From the NCBI RefSeq assembly GCF_013393945.1, contig NZ_CP040297.1, positions 1,628,804 through 1,692,803 on the forward strand: a stretch of DNA of 64,000 nt, given 5' to 3'. The first letter of the stretch is position 1. Each line of letters opens with the position of its first letter. The notes under the pieces are model-generated. The model was not told the DNA's origin and made no database searches. It was given only the letters and a program-made list of their open reading frames with translations. Source of the DNA: Nostoc sp. TCL26-01. GTDB taxonomy: Bacteria > Cyanobacteriota > Cyanobacteriia > Cyanobacteriales > Nostocaceae. A program made the translations under genes and the position numbers. Below are positions 53,481-63,178 of this stretch, one piece after another.

Positions 53481-53816
53481 ATGCACACGATCGCTCGCAC
53501 CCCAACCACCGATATGGAAGTTACTAGCATCCGTTTAGAGCGAGAACTCAAAGAAAAACTCAAAGAAATAGCTGGCAATCAGGGATATCAGGCACTCATC
53601 CGCGATATCCTCTGGAACTATGTGCAGCAAAAATCAGGTGAGTGGAAACCGCGATTTTCCCGAGCCGATATTCGAGCAAGTATAGCCGCCACAGCTCAAC
53701 AAGAAGAACGTTGTGTACTTACAGGTCAACTAATCCAACCCCAAGAACCAATGTTACTAGGACTAACCAGAAATGGCGATATGGTTCCTTTAAGTGTCGA
53801 GAGTTTAGCTGGCTAG
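53481..53816 (+). CDS. Ribbon-helix-helix-like regulator with C-terminal extension
   Basis: A 111-residue protein. Residues about 12-50 fit a ribbon-helix-helix DNA-binding fold (EVTSIRLERELKEKLKEIAG, QALIRDILWNYVQQKS). The C-terminal half (about 60-110) has CVLTGQLIQPQEPMLLGL, with no catalytic motif. The ATG at 53481 is preceded by AAGGAG at seven bases. A hairpin at 53829-53871 follows the stop. The target is unknown. Confidence 0.82.
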   Translation: MHTIARTPTTDMEVTSIRLERELKEKLKEIAGNQGYQALIRDILWNYVQQKSGEWKPRFSRADIRASIAATAQQEERCVLTGQLIQPQEPMLLGLTRNGDMVPLSVESLAG

Positions 53817-53828
53817 TTCTGGATTCAG

Positions 53829-53871
53829 GTAGATGTAGCGTAATTGAACATAGTAATTACGCTGCGTCTAC
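53829..53871. terminator. Hairpin after the RHH gene
   Basis: A 17-bp stem, gtagatgtagcgtaatt (53829-53845) against aattacgctgcgtctac (53855-53871), with two G-T wobbles and a nine-base loop. It lies 13 bases after the stop. There is no T-run, so it may stabilise the 3' end rather than terminate by itself. Confidence 0.55.
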
Positions 53872-54341
53872 CACTTCATCTGATATCAAGCCAATGAAAT
53901 TAAATATTAAAATAATATTTTTTTATTAATTATCTCTATTCTATTCAAAAAATAAATGAAAGCACCACTGTTGCTTCCCCTACACCCCTAAACCCATGTT
54001 CCTTCAACAGTACTAATGCGGTTAGTCGAAACGCTATTAGGGTCTGAAATCCAGAGAAATTACGGTTTATGTATAGTTATAAACAAGATATTCTGATTCC
54101 AAGTCATTTTATCGGTTCTGTACTATCCAGCCAAATATCCTTTGGCTAAGGCATTCTGGTAAACTTGGAAAACAATTATAGATTATGTATAAATTAGTTT
54201 AATACACTGGTAACTTGGTCATCTGGGATAGAAAGGGGCTATAACAGATGGTAGAAAATTTTCATCAAAAATTTCCCATCTATCAGGTGCAGCTACACAA
54301 CTAACGGTGAATAATATGCCAAAAAGTTGGGTGCATAAACA
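53872..54341. other. Intergenic region before the sensor kinase
   Basis: About 470 bases with no ORF of note and no repeats of the families seen elsewhere. It must hold the promoter of the kinase operon. Nothing firm is seen in it. Confidence 0.5.
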
Positions 54342-56396
54342 ATGGGGTCATTATTTAAGAGCATATTAGAAATGAAAAAGCGTTTATTATTGCCGCCACA
54401 GTCCCCCGAACACCCAGAGCGACTAAAACCATACCCAGTCAAACTGATGCAGCATCAGGAACAAACAGCCCCAGAGTTGGCACACAAGATTAATCACATC
54501 ATTGCTAATAGTCGAGCAACGGCATTGATGCTGCAAGAAATTGCCGAATTGGTAGGGCTTGCCGCAAATGTAGATTGTTGCTGCTTGGTGACAGTGACTA
54601 ACGATGAATCAACCGAACCTACAACCGCTAGTTGGTGTTCTGATGAATATCTAGGAATACCGCTTCCCCATGAAATGTTCTCAATGGAACGATTTCTCAT
54701 GGAATTACTAGTTTTGCAATGTGCAGCAGAACCACGCAGTATCGATGAGATTTCTGTCATCCGCGAGAGTTTAGCCATTGGATGTCAAAATTTACCTTTA
54801 CCAGTCAAGGCAGTTTTAGCCATACCGACTCAATTTGGTGGGATAAATAATGGTGTAATTAGTCTGATTAAGTTCCAACCTTATGATTGGCATGAGTCAG
54901 AAAAACAAATCCTCAAGACAATCGAATCGTCTTGTGCGATCGCTTTCTCTCAAGTGACACAAGCACAGTTGATTGCTTCTCAGCAACAATATTTACAAAA
55001 GAGCAACCAACACCAAAGTTTAATTCGACAATTAACTGTATTAAGTCGTAGCAACTTGGAGTTAAATCAAATGCTCCAACTGGCAATAGCATCTACAGCC
55101 GAATCTTTACAAGCAGATCGGGGTTTACTCATCCTGTTGAAGTATACAGATCCATTGTTTAGAACTCCAGCGAGAAGACAAATTCCCCAAGCCAAAGCTG
55201 ATGTTGTCGGTGAGTGGCGACGGGAAAAAACTAATTCCTCTGATATCTCATCTGAATCTTTCTTCTTGGCTGATTGTGGGTTATGTCAACGGGTGTTTGT
55301 CGAGCCGGGAAGACCAGTTATTATTAACGATTACACTCATCTACAAGATACTTCTACAGTAGCCCCACTGTTTTCTATTACCCAATTGCCAGCTGTATTG
55401 TTAATGCCACTGGAAAATCAAGGTAAAATCCTCGGTTTTTTAGTGCTACAGCAATCTGTGGCACGTAACTGGCAAACAGCCGAACTCAACTTAGTAGAAA
55501 TGGTTTGCGCTCAAGTCAGCAATGCCATTATTCAATCAAAAACGTTGCGGCAAGTGCAAACTCTAGTAGACGAACGGACAGCAAAATTGCAAAGTAGCCT
55601 GGAATTACAAAACAGATTGCGTGAAAGAACAAAGCAATATGTAGAACAACTCCGGGAACTGAACCAGTTTAAAGATGAATTTATCAGCAATATCAGCGAT
55701 CGCTTGCGTCATCCCCTGACAAATATGCGGATGTCGATTAAGAATTTACGTTTACCGGGAATTACTCCAGAACGCCAAGGAAGATACTTAGATATTCTCG
55801 AAAACGAATGTACTAAGGAAATTAATTTAATCAATGACTTGCTGATGCTGCAAAAGTTAGAGTCAGAGCAAGAACCACCACGCTTTGAAACTATTGATTT
55901 AAATACCAGAATTAAAGAAATAAGCAATTCTTTAGCTCCAAGACTGGAAAGTAAAGGATTAACCATAAATTTAGACATTACAAATGAGCCGTTAAAGCTG
56001 CAAACAGAATTGGAGAGTGTTGACCGCATCCTCCAAGAGTTATTAAATAATGCTCATACGTACTCAGAGCGTGATACTATCATTCACCTGCACACTAGTC
56101 ACCAAGTTAATCAACTTGTCGATCAAGTTATGATCAAAGTGACGAATACAGGACGTGGCATCTCCGAAGAAGAGGCTACCTACATATTTGATAGGTTCCG
56201 TCGCGGTAGAGGAGGTCGCTGGACTCCAGGGACAGGACTGGGACTAGCTTTAGTGAAGTCCTTGGTGCAGCACTTAAATGGAGCGATCGCTGTTGAGAGT
56301 ACCCCTATCCCTAATTCTCAACTGAGCGAAATCTGCTTCACTCTGACTTTGCCCCAGTTTTCTGATGAAAGCAAACCATATTCTGAAAGTGACTAA
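54342..56396 (+). CDS. GAF-domain sensor kinase with a non-canonical H-box
   Basis: A 684-residue cytosolic kinase. Two GAF regions are likely (about 50-205 and 240-405), then a coiled coil (VDERTAKLQSSLELQNRLRE) and a HisKA/HATPase module. The H-box reads FISNISDRLRHPLT: the usual phospho-accepting His is Asp453, while a His occurs at 457, where Thr is usual. The ATP domain has the N-box (LQELLNNAH), G1 (VTNTGRGIS) and G2 (GTGLGLALVKSL). The GCGATCGC octamer at 55696-55703 encodes the Asp-Arg. The kinase may be a pseudokinase, or use another residue. It overlaps the next gene by 32 bases. Confidence 0.85.
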   Translation: MGSLFKSILEMKKRLLLPPQSPEHPERLKPYPVKLMQHQEQTAPELAHKINHIIANSRATALMLQEIAELVGLAANVDCCCLVTVTNDESTEPTTASWCSDEYLGIPLPHEMFSMERFLMELLVLQCAAEPRSIDEISVIRESLAIGCQNLPLPVKAVLAIPTQFGGINNGVISLIKFQPYDWHESEKQILKTIESSCAIAFSQVTQAQLIASQQQYLQKSNQHQSLIRQLTVLSRSNLELNQMLQLAIASTAESLQADRGLLILLKYTDPLFRTPARRQIPQAKADVVGEWRREKTNSSDISSESFFLADCGLCQRVFVEPGRPVIINDYTHLQDTSTVAPLFSITQLPAVLLMPLENQGKILGFLVLQQSVARNWQTAELNLVEMVCAQVSNAIIQSKTLRQVQTLVDERTAKLQSSLELQNRLRERTKQYVEQLRELNQFKDEFISNISDRLRHPLTNMRMSIKNLRLPGITPERQGRYLDILENECTKEINLINDLLMLQKLESEQEPPRFETIDLNTRIKEISNSLAPRLESKGLTINLDITNEPLKLQTELESVDRILQELLNNAHTYSERDTIIHLHTSHQVNQLVDQVMIKVTNTGRGISEEEATYIFDRFRRGRGGRWTPGTGLGLALVKSLVQHLNGAIAVESTPIPNSQLSEICFTLTLPQFSDESKPYSESD

Positions 56397-56967
56397 ACAA
56401 TACAACACCACAGAAGACTTGGAATTTAACTCTGATGTCGATGGCGAATTAGATGCAGATAATTTGCCATCTGTAGAAATCCAAGTGGAGAAAATTGCCG
56501 AACGACAACGGCAGATTACTGCCAGAGTCCACATTCCTCAACCAGTGGAACAAGTCTGGAAGGTATTGACGGATTATGAAGCCTTAGCTGAATTTATTCC
56601 CAACTTGGCTAAGAGTTGTGTACTAGATCATCCCAACGGCGGTATCCGACTCGAACAAATCGGCTCTCAGCGTTTACTCAATTTTAATTTTTGCGCCCGC
56701 GTGGTTCTGGATTTGCAAGAATGCTTCCCAAACGCAATTAATTTCCAGATGGTAGAAGGAGATTTTAAGGGTTTTTCGGGGAGTTGGTGTCTGGAACCTC
56801 TGGGAGTTGGTGAGGTGAGTGGGACTAATCTCTGCTACACCATTCAAGTTTGGCCAAGGATGACTATGCCCATCGCTATTGTTGAGCGTCGTCTTAGTAC
56901 TGATTTAAAGGCTAACTTGCTGGCGATTTATCGGCGTGTTGAGCATTTAGCTCAGATCAGTGTTTAG
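56365..56967 (+). CDS. SRPBCC/START-like (coenzyme Q-binding type) protein
   Basis: A 200-residue protein with an acidic N-terminus of about 45 residues and an SRPBCC ligand-binding fold (RVHIPQPVEQVWKVLTDYEA, LAEFIPNLAKSCVLDH, and a GFSGSWCLEPL strand). Cyanobacterial and plastid relatives are lipid- or quinone-binding. The 32-base overlap with the kinase gene argues for coupled translation and a shared process. No catalytic residues are evident. A terminator follows. Confidence 0.83.
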   Translation: MKANHILKVTKQYNTTEDLEFNSDVDGELDADNLPSVEIQVEKIAERQRQITARVHIPQPVEQVWKVLTDYEALAEFIPNLAKSCVLDHPNGGIRLEQIGSQRLLNFNFCARVVLDLQECFPNAINFQMVEGDFKGFSGSWCLEPLGVGEVSGTNLCYTIQVWPRMTMPIAIVERRLSTDLKANLLAIYRRVEHLAQISV

Positions 56968-56976
56968 GTTTAAGTT

Positions 56977-57007
56977 TCCCTCAAAATGATTTGAGGGAGC
57001 TTTTTTT
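56977..57007 (+). terminator. Rho-independent terminator of the kinase/SRPBCC operon
   Basis: A 9-bp stem (tccctcaaa/tttgaggga), 4-base loop, then gc and seven T. It starts ten bases after the stop. Confidence 0.9.
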
Positions 57008-57089
57008 AAACGCAGAGGCATGCTGAGGTAAGCGCAGAAGATGAAAGGAGGTTTGTAAGTTTTCTGCGTTTTGCTATTAGGTTTTTAAA

Positions 57090-57162
57090 TACCCCCAGGG
57101 GAATTCGAATCCCCGTTACCTCCGTGAAAGGGAGGTGTCCTAGGCCTCTAGACGATGGGGGC
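57090..57162 (-). tRNA. tRNA-Glu (UUC)
   Basis: A 73-base cloverleaf on the minus strand. The acceptor is GCCCCCA/TGGGGGT (one G-U pair), anticodon arm CTCC-CTTTCAC-GGAG with anticodon TTC, and T arm GGGGA-TTCGAAT-TCCCC. CCA is not encoded. In cyanobacteria glutamyl-tRNA(Glu) also feeds tetrapyrrole synthesis. Confidence 0.95.
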
Positions 57163-57271
57163 ATCAATCTCAGACCTTTTATAAATTAACGGATTTTTTA
57201 GGTTGTGTCAATAGCCTTGGTGAAAAAAACAGCAGGACGGGGGGAGGGAGGGAGTCAAATCAATTCAAAAT

Positions 57272-57336
57272 GACGCGACGCTCCTGCGTCGCTAACGCTG
57301 CGCTATCGCGGACTCGCTAACGCTGCGCTAACAAAA
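57272..57336. repeat. GC-rich palindromic repeat, inverted copy
   Basis: Reverse-complement copy of the element at 12305-12374 (shared tagcgagtccgcgatagcgc and cagcgttagcg). The gacgctcctgcgtc core is flipped relative to the arms. Confidence 0.75.
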
Positions 57337-57395
57337 TTCAAAATTCAAAATGGGAGAAGGGGACAAGGGGATAAGGGAACAAGGAGACAAGGCAA

Positions 57396-57466
57396 ATGAC
57401 TAATGACTATTGACCAATGACCAATAACTAATGACCATTGACTAATGACTATTGACCATTGACCAT
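57396..57466. repeat. STRR heptamers (aatgacc/attgacc)
   Basis: About ten consecutive heptamers (aatgact, attgacc, aatgacc) upstream of the antiporter gene. Confidence 0.85.
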
Positions 57467-57641
57467 CTATTATCTTCACTTTCTCTGGCTAATCAGTTAC
57501 AAATGTAGTGTTGTGAACAACTAGGTATGAAAAAACGTCTAAATTTTTCCAGGTATACATGGTCTAATGTTGTAACCTGTAAAAATGTTGTTTACTGTTC
57601 TTTACAAAGGATTTTGAAAGGAATAGCTCAAAATCTCCCCT

Positions 57642-59561
57642 ATGGAAGCATCATTTGAAGTCACTGTACAGATAGCGATCGCTGTGTTTGCAGGCATTGG
57701 CGCACAAGTTTTGGCGGCGTATTTGCGTGTACCTAGTATCGTTTTATTGCTGCTGTTGGGTATTGTGCTTGGTGCTGATGGGGTGGGATTGTTACATCCC
57801 CAATTGCTAGGCACGGGGCTAGAAGTGATTGTTGCTCTAGCAACGGCAATCATTCTGTTTGAGGGTGGACTAAATTTAGATTTGCGAGAGTTGGGTAGAG
57901 TTTCTCTGAGTCTACAATTGCTCGTCACCTTGGGAACGTTGATTACTCTCCTGGGAGGGAGTATGGCGGCTCACTGGTTGGGTGAGTTTCCTTGGAATAT
58001 TGCTTTTCTCTACGCTTCTATCGTCGTAGTGACAGGGCCTACGGTGATCAGCCCTCTGCTGAAACAAATTAATGTTGATCGGCAAGTGGCGACGCTGTTA
58101 GAAGGGGAAGGTGTGCTGATTGACCCTGTAGGGGCTATCCTCGCTTTCGTTGTCCTAGATACCATCGTTAACGGTGATGCAGACCCAGTTAATGCGATTA
58201 TAGGTCTGATCATGCGGTTGGGGGTTGGGGCGGCGATTGGGGCGGCTGGAGGTTATTTCATGAGTCTAATCTTCAAACGCGCTAATTTTCTCTCATCTGA
58301 GTTGAAAAATTTGGTGGTCTTGGCTGTTTTGTGGAGTCTGTTTACTCTGGCGCAAATGATTCGTTCGGAAGCGGGGGTGATGACAACTGTGGTTGCCGGG
58401 ATTGTATTTGCTAACTCCTCTGTGCCGGAGGAACGTTCTTTACGTAGTTTTAAAGGTCAATTGACGACGCTAGGTGTTTCTGTACTCTTCATTCTCCTGG
58501 CGGCTGATTTGTCAATTGCTAGTGTGTTTGCTTTGGGTTGGGGGAGTTTATGGACGGTTTTAGTGCTGATGATGGTGGTTCGCCCGATCAATATTTTGTT
58601 GTGTACTTGGAATAGTGATTTAAACTGGCGACAAAAGCTATTTTTAAGCTGGGTTGCCCCTAGAGGGATTGTTTCGGCTTCGGTTGCTTCTTTGTTTGCG
58701 ATTTTGTTAACCCAGCGTGGGATCAATGGTGGTGATGCGATCAAAGCTTTGGTCTTTTTGACCATTATTATGACGGTGGTTTGTCAAGGACTGACAGCAG
58801 GTTGGGTGGCAAAATGCTTGCAAATCACGTCACAACAAGCTAAAGGGGCTGTGATTGTGGGTTGCAATCCGTTGAGTTTGTTGATTGCGCGATTCTTTCA
58901 AGAACGGGGGGAAAATGTTGTCCTCATTGACACTGATCCTGAATGTGTCGCCCAAGCGGAAGCGCAAAACATTCGCATAATTGCCAGTAGTGCCTTGGAT
59001 GGTGAGGTTTTAGCAGAGGCGGGACTAGCTTCTATGGGAACTTTTTTAGCGATGACTAGTAATGGTGAGGTCAATTTTGTCTTAGCAGAACGAGCATCTG
59101 AGGAATTTAATCCCCCACGAGTTTTAGCTGTTTTTCCCCGTGATCCCCAAGCGAATGGTGCTGCTAATAGTAAAATTCAGCAAGCTTTTGTCTCAGATTT
59201 AGCGATTAAAACTTGGAATGAATATGTAAATGATGGACGGGTGAAATTGGGTACAACTACCCTCAACGCATCGGAATTTGCTAGTCAACAGGGGCATATC
59301 CAAGACAAAATTCGGGCTGGGGTATTAGTGCCTTTGTTGGTAGAAAGGGCAGAACGCCTACAAATTTTACCAGCCAACCAAGACTGGGAAGTAGGCGATC
59401 GCATTATCTACTTGTTACACGATCCCAGACCGAATTTATTAAAACGTCTATCTGGTGCTAGTCAATCCACACCGCTAGTTCTAGAAAAGTTGCCAGAAGT
59501 GGAAGAACGACCTTTGGCAAGATTACCTCAACTTTCCGCTAGTGAGGTTCCAGGAATTTGA
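57642..59561 (+). CDS. CPA1-type sodium/proton antiporter with TrkA-N domain
   Basis: A 639-residue protein. Residues 1-385 carry about 12 membrane helices with the CPA1 motifs (LFEGGLNLDLRELGR, SIVVVTGPTVISPLL, GEGVLIDPVGAILAFV with the Asp, and WVAPRGIVSASVASLF). Residues about 400-540 form a TrkA-N/RCK nucleotide-binding domain (GAVIVGCNPLSLLIARFFQE, VVLIDTDPECV), though the usual GxGxxG is GCNPLS. A TrkA-C-like part ends the protein. It exchanges Na+ for H+ at the plasma or thylakoid membrane. The stop region overlaps the convergent cytochrome b6-like gene by 34 bases. Confidence 0.9.
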   Translation: MEASFEVTVQIAIAVFAGIGAQVLAAYLRVPSIVLLLLLGIVLGADGVGLLHPQLLGTGLEVIVALATAIILFEGGLNLDLRELGRVSLSLQLLVTLGTLITLLGGSMAAHWLGEFPWNIAFLYASIVVVTGPTVISPLLKQINVDRQVATLLEGEGVLIDPVGAILAFVVLDTIVNGDADPVNAIIGLIMRLGVGAAIGAAGGYFMSLIFKRANFLSSELKNLVVLAVLWSLFTLAQMIRSEAGVMTTVVAGIVFANSSVPEERSLRSFKGQLTTLGVSVLFILLAADLSIASVFALGWGSLWTVLVLMMVVRPINILLCTWNSDLNWRQKLFLSWVAPRGIVSASVASLFAILLTQRGINGGDAIKALVFLTIIMTVVCQGLTAGWVAKCLQITSQQAKGAVIVGCNPLSLLIARFFQERGENVVLIDTDPECVAQAEAQNIRIIASSALDGEVLAEAGLASMGTFLAMTSNGEVNFVLAERASEEFNPPRVLAVFPRDPQANGAANSKIQQAFVSDLAIKTWNEYVNDGRVKLGTTTLNASEFASQQGHIQDKIRAGVLVPLLVERAERLQILPANQDWEVGDRIIYLLHDPRPNLLKRLSGASQSTPLVLEKLPEVEERPLARLPQLSASEVPGI

Positions 59562-60169
59562 TCCAGATCCTCTATGACTTCTGTATACATTTGCCGTTCT
59601 TGCCAAATTAAGGCTGCTAAATGTATCACTGCCAAAATTATGGCAACAGGGGAAATCAGGTAATTATGTAAAGTGTCTAGATGCAGAACTGTGAGACTGC
59701 TAATAGCTCCACCACCTGTGATGATATCTCGCAGTTGTGTACCGATGAGAGGAATCGCTTCAATATTGCCTAACTCGATATTAAAACGCCAGTATCCTTC
59801 TTGAGTCCAGTCTAAAATCATTGCTGTCCAATCAAGAGCGATCGCACTTAGGGTAAACAAAATGCCACTTACCCAAGCAATCAACCAACTTTTACGGAAT
59901 TGTCTACCCAAGAACATGACAACAATTTGTGCCAGGGCTATGACAATCATGGCATTTCCCGCCAGATCATGCGCTCTATGGAATAACCAACCATAGGCTA
60001 CTTGTGTATCAATCATTTTTAATGATCTATAAGCTCCGCCTGCCGTCGGTTCGTAATAGAAAGATAATAAAATTCCCGTAGACACATAGATCAGGCACAG
60101 GGAAAGAATTACGACCGATAATATCGTTGCTATTCGTCGCAGAATTCTATCAAATTGGGTGCTTTGCAT
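59528..60169 (-). CDS. Cytochrome b6-like membrane protein, altered haem ligands
   Basis: A 213-residue protein with four membrane helices resembling the cytochrome b N-terminal domain (PetB). By eye, using the FRK/FKK anchor, His67 aligns with one haem bL ligand and His168 with the other; His183 aligns with one bH ligand, but the partner position is Gln81. The haem ci cysteine of b6 (Cys35) has no counterpart; the only nearby Cys is Cys25. The polypeptide is similar in length to PetB but is not linked to petC, petD or petA. It may be a one-haem redox protein or a structural paralogue. Confidence 0.75.
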   Translation of the reverse strand: MQSTQFDRILRRIATILSVVILSLCLIYVSTGILLSFYYEPTAGGAYRSLKMIDTQVAYGWLFHRAHDLAGNAMIVIALAQIVVMFLGRQFRKSWLIAWVSGILFTLSAIALDWTAMILDWTQEGYWRFNIELGNIEAIPLIGTQLRDIITGGGAISSLTVLHLDTLHNYLISPVAIILAVIHLAALIWQERQMYTEVIEDLDQIPGTSLAES

Positions 60170-60344
60170 AGCTCACCCCTCCCATTGTTGGCTTAGTATG
60201 TATTTTTATTAAATTTTAACTTAAGAAATATTAATATATTTGTATTTCTCATAAAAATAATTGATTTCTTTAATCTAAATTCCCCAATAAATCAAAGTCT
60301 TGAGTTGTACAACGTTTCACCCAACCCACATCCCCCACTCTTTT

Positions 60345-61040
60345 TCAAGCTAAATACTCCAACCAATTCTTCAATGGTTCTGGTGAACCATACCAAATCC
60401 CAGGGCTGCGGGGAGAATGGCGTACTCCATCAATCACGAGATTTGTTGCGCCAATTAGATGAGCTGCTGCTATGGGTGTAATACCATCACCCCAAGTATT
60501 ACCTGTACCACAGGTCAATTGATAGCTACTGTAAGCCAGCCAAGAACCGCGTCGCCTTTCTCCAAGAATAGTTTTGCCTGCGACACAAACATAATGCACA
60601 TTTTGGTAAAAAGCACCAGGATAATTGTTGTTGACAAAATCTAGATTCCAGCGTGTCCAGCGTTCTTGGCTAATGTGGGGTGTGCCGAGAGTGACGAGAG
60701 TGGCCACTAGAGGATGAGCATTCCATACAGACGATAGTATCTGACCTTTGGCAGCATAAGGTTTTTCTCCCAAATAAATGCGAGAAATCCAGCCACCAGC
60801 AGAGTGACCAATCAAGTTAACTTGAGTGGTGTTATGTTCTTGTAAGGCTTGTTTAACAGTGTGATTTATTTGCTGCACAATCGGTGTGACTGATCTACCG
60901 CCAATTAACGGGAACCAATCACGCCGCAGTAAGGGTACTGTAACTGTGGGAAAACCGAACTGTTTTAATGATTGGGTTAGTTGCTGATAGGCGATCGCAC
61001 TTTCTAAATATCCCGGTACAATGACTGTGGGTAATGGCAT
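60345..61040 (-). CDS. Alpha/beta hydrolase, lipase-like
   Basis: A 231-residue serine hydrolase. The nucleophile elbow is GHSAGGWISRIY (Ser near residue 79), with LIGHSAGG typical of lipases and PGAP1-like hydrolases. An Asp (WGDGITPI) and a His (GVRHSPRSP) near the end complete a plausible triad. No signal peptide is seen, so it is probably cytosolic or peripheral. The substrate is unknown. Confidence 0.85.
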   Translation of the reverse strand: MPLPTVIVPGYLESAIAYQQLTQSLKQFGFPTVTVPLLRRDWFPLIGGRSVTPIVQQINHTVKQALQEHNTTQVNLIGHSAGGWISRIYLGEKPYAAKGQILSSVWNAHPLVATLVTLGTPHISQERWTRWNLDFVNNNYPGAFYQNVHYVCVAGKTILGERRRGSWLAYSSYQLTCGTGNTWGDGITPIAAAHLIGATNLVIDGVRHSPRSPGIWYGSPEPLKNWLEYLA

Positions 61041-61567
61041 CTTCAGCTAAGGTTGTTGGGTGGGAAATAATTAGCCATGAGCGCTGCAAGAAATAGCAAA
61101 GCAGGCCACATTTTTAGAATAGACTCATGTGGTAGGATAGCGCGGCTTGCCAAGACTTGAGGAAATTAAGGGTGTATGGGGTCATTAGAGGTGGGTTGAT
61201 TTTATGGCACTAAAGTAGAATGAATTCTGTCTGCTGATATATACCCATTTAGACTGATGCGATCGCTCCTACTACTCACTACCTTATGTGTAAGTTTGGA
61301 TGGTGCAACTCATTAGGAGCAGTGAGTTGATACTGAAAATCACCAAATTCAAAGAACGGCAGTTTTGTCAATTGATTAGATATTTTTATATCTGCTACTG
61401 ACAAACTCTGAGTGAATCATCGAAATTAAAGAGTTAAAAAAGAGGCAATTCTTGTGATTTGAGTGCCATCGTAGACAGTTATTATTTTTAAAAGGGCGCA
61501 TTTATTGCCATCAAAATAAAATTTTTTGCTAGTCAACTGCAACCGAGCCGAGTGAACGATAAAAGCT
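61041..61567. other. Intergenic region before the TonB-like gene
   Basis: About 530 bases between divergent genes, AT-rich, with no ORF of note, no STRR array and no RNA-like hairpin that I could see. It must hold the promoters of both flanking genes. Confidence 0.5.
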
Positions 61568-63013
61568 ATGTCTTACGTCTCCCTGTTAAAAAATATACCA
61601 GAACTTTTAAGCCAGCCAACTGGGATTGCGGCAATAGCCTCTCTTGGTATCCACGGTGCGATCGCGTTGATTGTGCCATTGATGCCTGTAGATGCCAATA
61701 AGTCGAAAGAAGCAACACCAAAACCAGTTGGTGTATTGGAACTGAGCCAAGAAGATCAAAGCCGTTTGCCACAAACTTCAGATCCAAATCAGTTGGCACT
61801 GCAACCGCAAACACAACTACCATCTCTACAACAGCAATTTCCGCAACAACCACAGCTGACTAATCCACCGAATTTGAATGGGCAAACAGGTGTGTTACCA
61901 CCTTTACCACCGCCAATCAATTCATCCATCGCATTACCACCCATTGCCACAGCACCTGGTAATTACCGCATTACTTCTTTACCTCAAGGTCAGCCGCTAC
62001 AGATGACACCTCGGAGAGATTTCCGATTTGATAACTCTGGGTTCAATGCAGATGGTAAAAAACTCACACCTACAACCCCTCCTAGTTTTAATGAAAGAGA
62101 AGTCGTACCAGAAGCATCTAAACCTCTGCCTGTAGATAGATTGCCAGAATTAAATGCAGGTAAAATACCAGAAGATTTGCCAGAAAATCCATCTGCCACT
62201 CCCACACCATCTACAACAGAGCCTAACAATGATGGTTCACTAGTAGCCAACCAACCACAGGTAGCACCTATCGGTGAAACTCCCAAAGTCGGAGATAATT
62301 TAGCTTTTTCTGGTGAAAATATTCCTAAGTGGCAACAAGGCTCAACAATCAAAACGCCTGAGTTACCTGTTAACAGATCAGAAACAGGATTGGTGGCTCA
62401 AGTAAACTCCTATGAAAGCCTGAGAAAAGCGCTCCAGCAAGAGTATCCCTCTTCTCAAGAAAAAGCGGTGATTCGTGGTACAGTCCCTATCGATAAACCA
62501 GGTATTGATGGTACGGTTTTAGGCTTCTTGGTGGTTGATACTGAAGGTAAAGTTTTAGATATCAAATTTCAAGATAAGTCAGTGTCGCCAGAATTGCAGT
62601 TAAAAGCCAGAGAGTATTTTATCAAAAATGCTCCTAAAGGAGGACGACAAATCAGTCGTTATCCATTTAGCTTACGTTTTCAAAACAACGCTAACAATAC
62701 TGTCGTTGATGAAAACAAAACTCCTGCTGTCGTCATTCCTAAACAACCGACGACACCGTTAGTCAATGGTAATCAACCAGCACCCTCACCAGTTGTGCCT
62801 TTAAAACCTTTACGTCAACAACTCCAACCCAGCAAAAAAGAGTCCACACCAACACCAACACCAACACCAGAAACCACTATCCAACCTACGCCTGAACCAA
62901 CAACCAGCAACAGTAATAGTGAGTTGTCTTCCTCTTTGGAATCGAGTCAAAAACTTTTGGAAAGGTTGCGTGAAGCCAGACAACAGCAACAACAACGACA
63001 AGGGGATAATTGA
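61568..63013 (+). CDS. TonB-like proline-rich membrane protein
   Basis: A 481-residue protein with a single N-terminal anchor (about 17-38, IAAIASLGIHGAIALIVPL), a long periplasmic Pro/Gln/Thr-rich stretch (about 60-270), and a folded domain at about 290-375 (IDGTVLGFLVVDTEGKVLDI, PKGGRQISRYPFSLRF) resembling a TonB C-terminal domain. A second Pro/Thr-rich tail follows, ending in a Gln-rich segment, so the TonB-like domain is internal. Energy transduction to outer membrane transporters is inferred. No ExbB/ExbD gene is nearby. Confidence 0.75.
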   Translation: MSYVSLLKNIPELLSQPTGIAAIASLGIHGAIALIVPLMPVDANKSKEATPKPVGVLELSQEDQSRLPQTSDPNQLALQPQTQLPSLQQQFPQQPQLTNPPNLNGQTGVLPPLPPPINSSIALPPIATAPGNYRITSLPQGQPLQMTPRRDFRFDNSGFNADGKKLTPTTPPSFNEREVVPEASKPLPVDRLPELNAGKIPEDLPENPSATPTPSTTEPNNDGSLVANQPQVAPIGETPKVGDNLAFSGENIPKWQQGSTIKTPELPVNRSETGLVAQVNSYESLRKALQQEYPSSQEKAVIRGTVPIDKPGIDGTVLGFLVVDTEGKVLDIKFQDKSVSPELQLKAREYFIKNAPKGGRQISRYPFSLRFQNNANNTVVDENKTPAVVIPKQPTTPLVNGNQPAPSPVVPLKPLRQQLQPSKKESTPTPTPTPETTIQPTPEPTTSNSNSELSSSLESSQKLLERLREARQQQQQRQGDN

Positions 63014-63178
63014 AATATCCAAGGAGGAGTGCTGAGTGCTGAGTGCTGAGTGATAATTCCTAATTTTGAATTTTGCGGAAAGTAGGCGGTGTCGGTTTCC
63101 GTCCCGCCTAACTTTCCAAGACGAATTTTGAATTTTGAATTGATTCTCCCATCTCCCCAATCCCCACCAATCCTCTCC

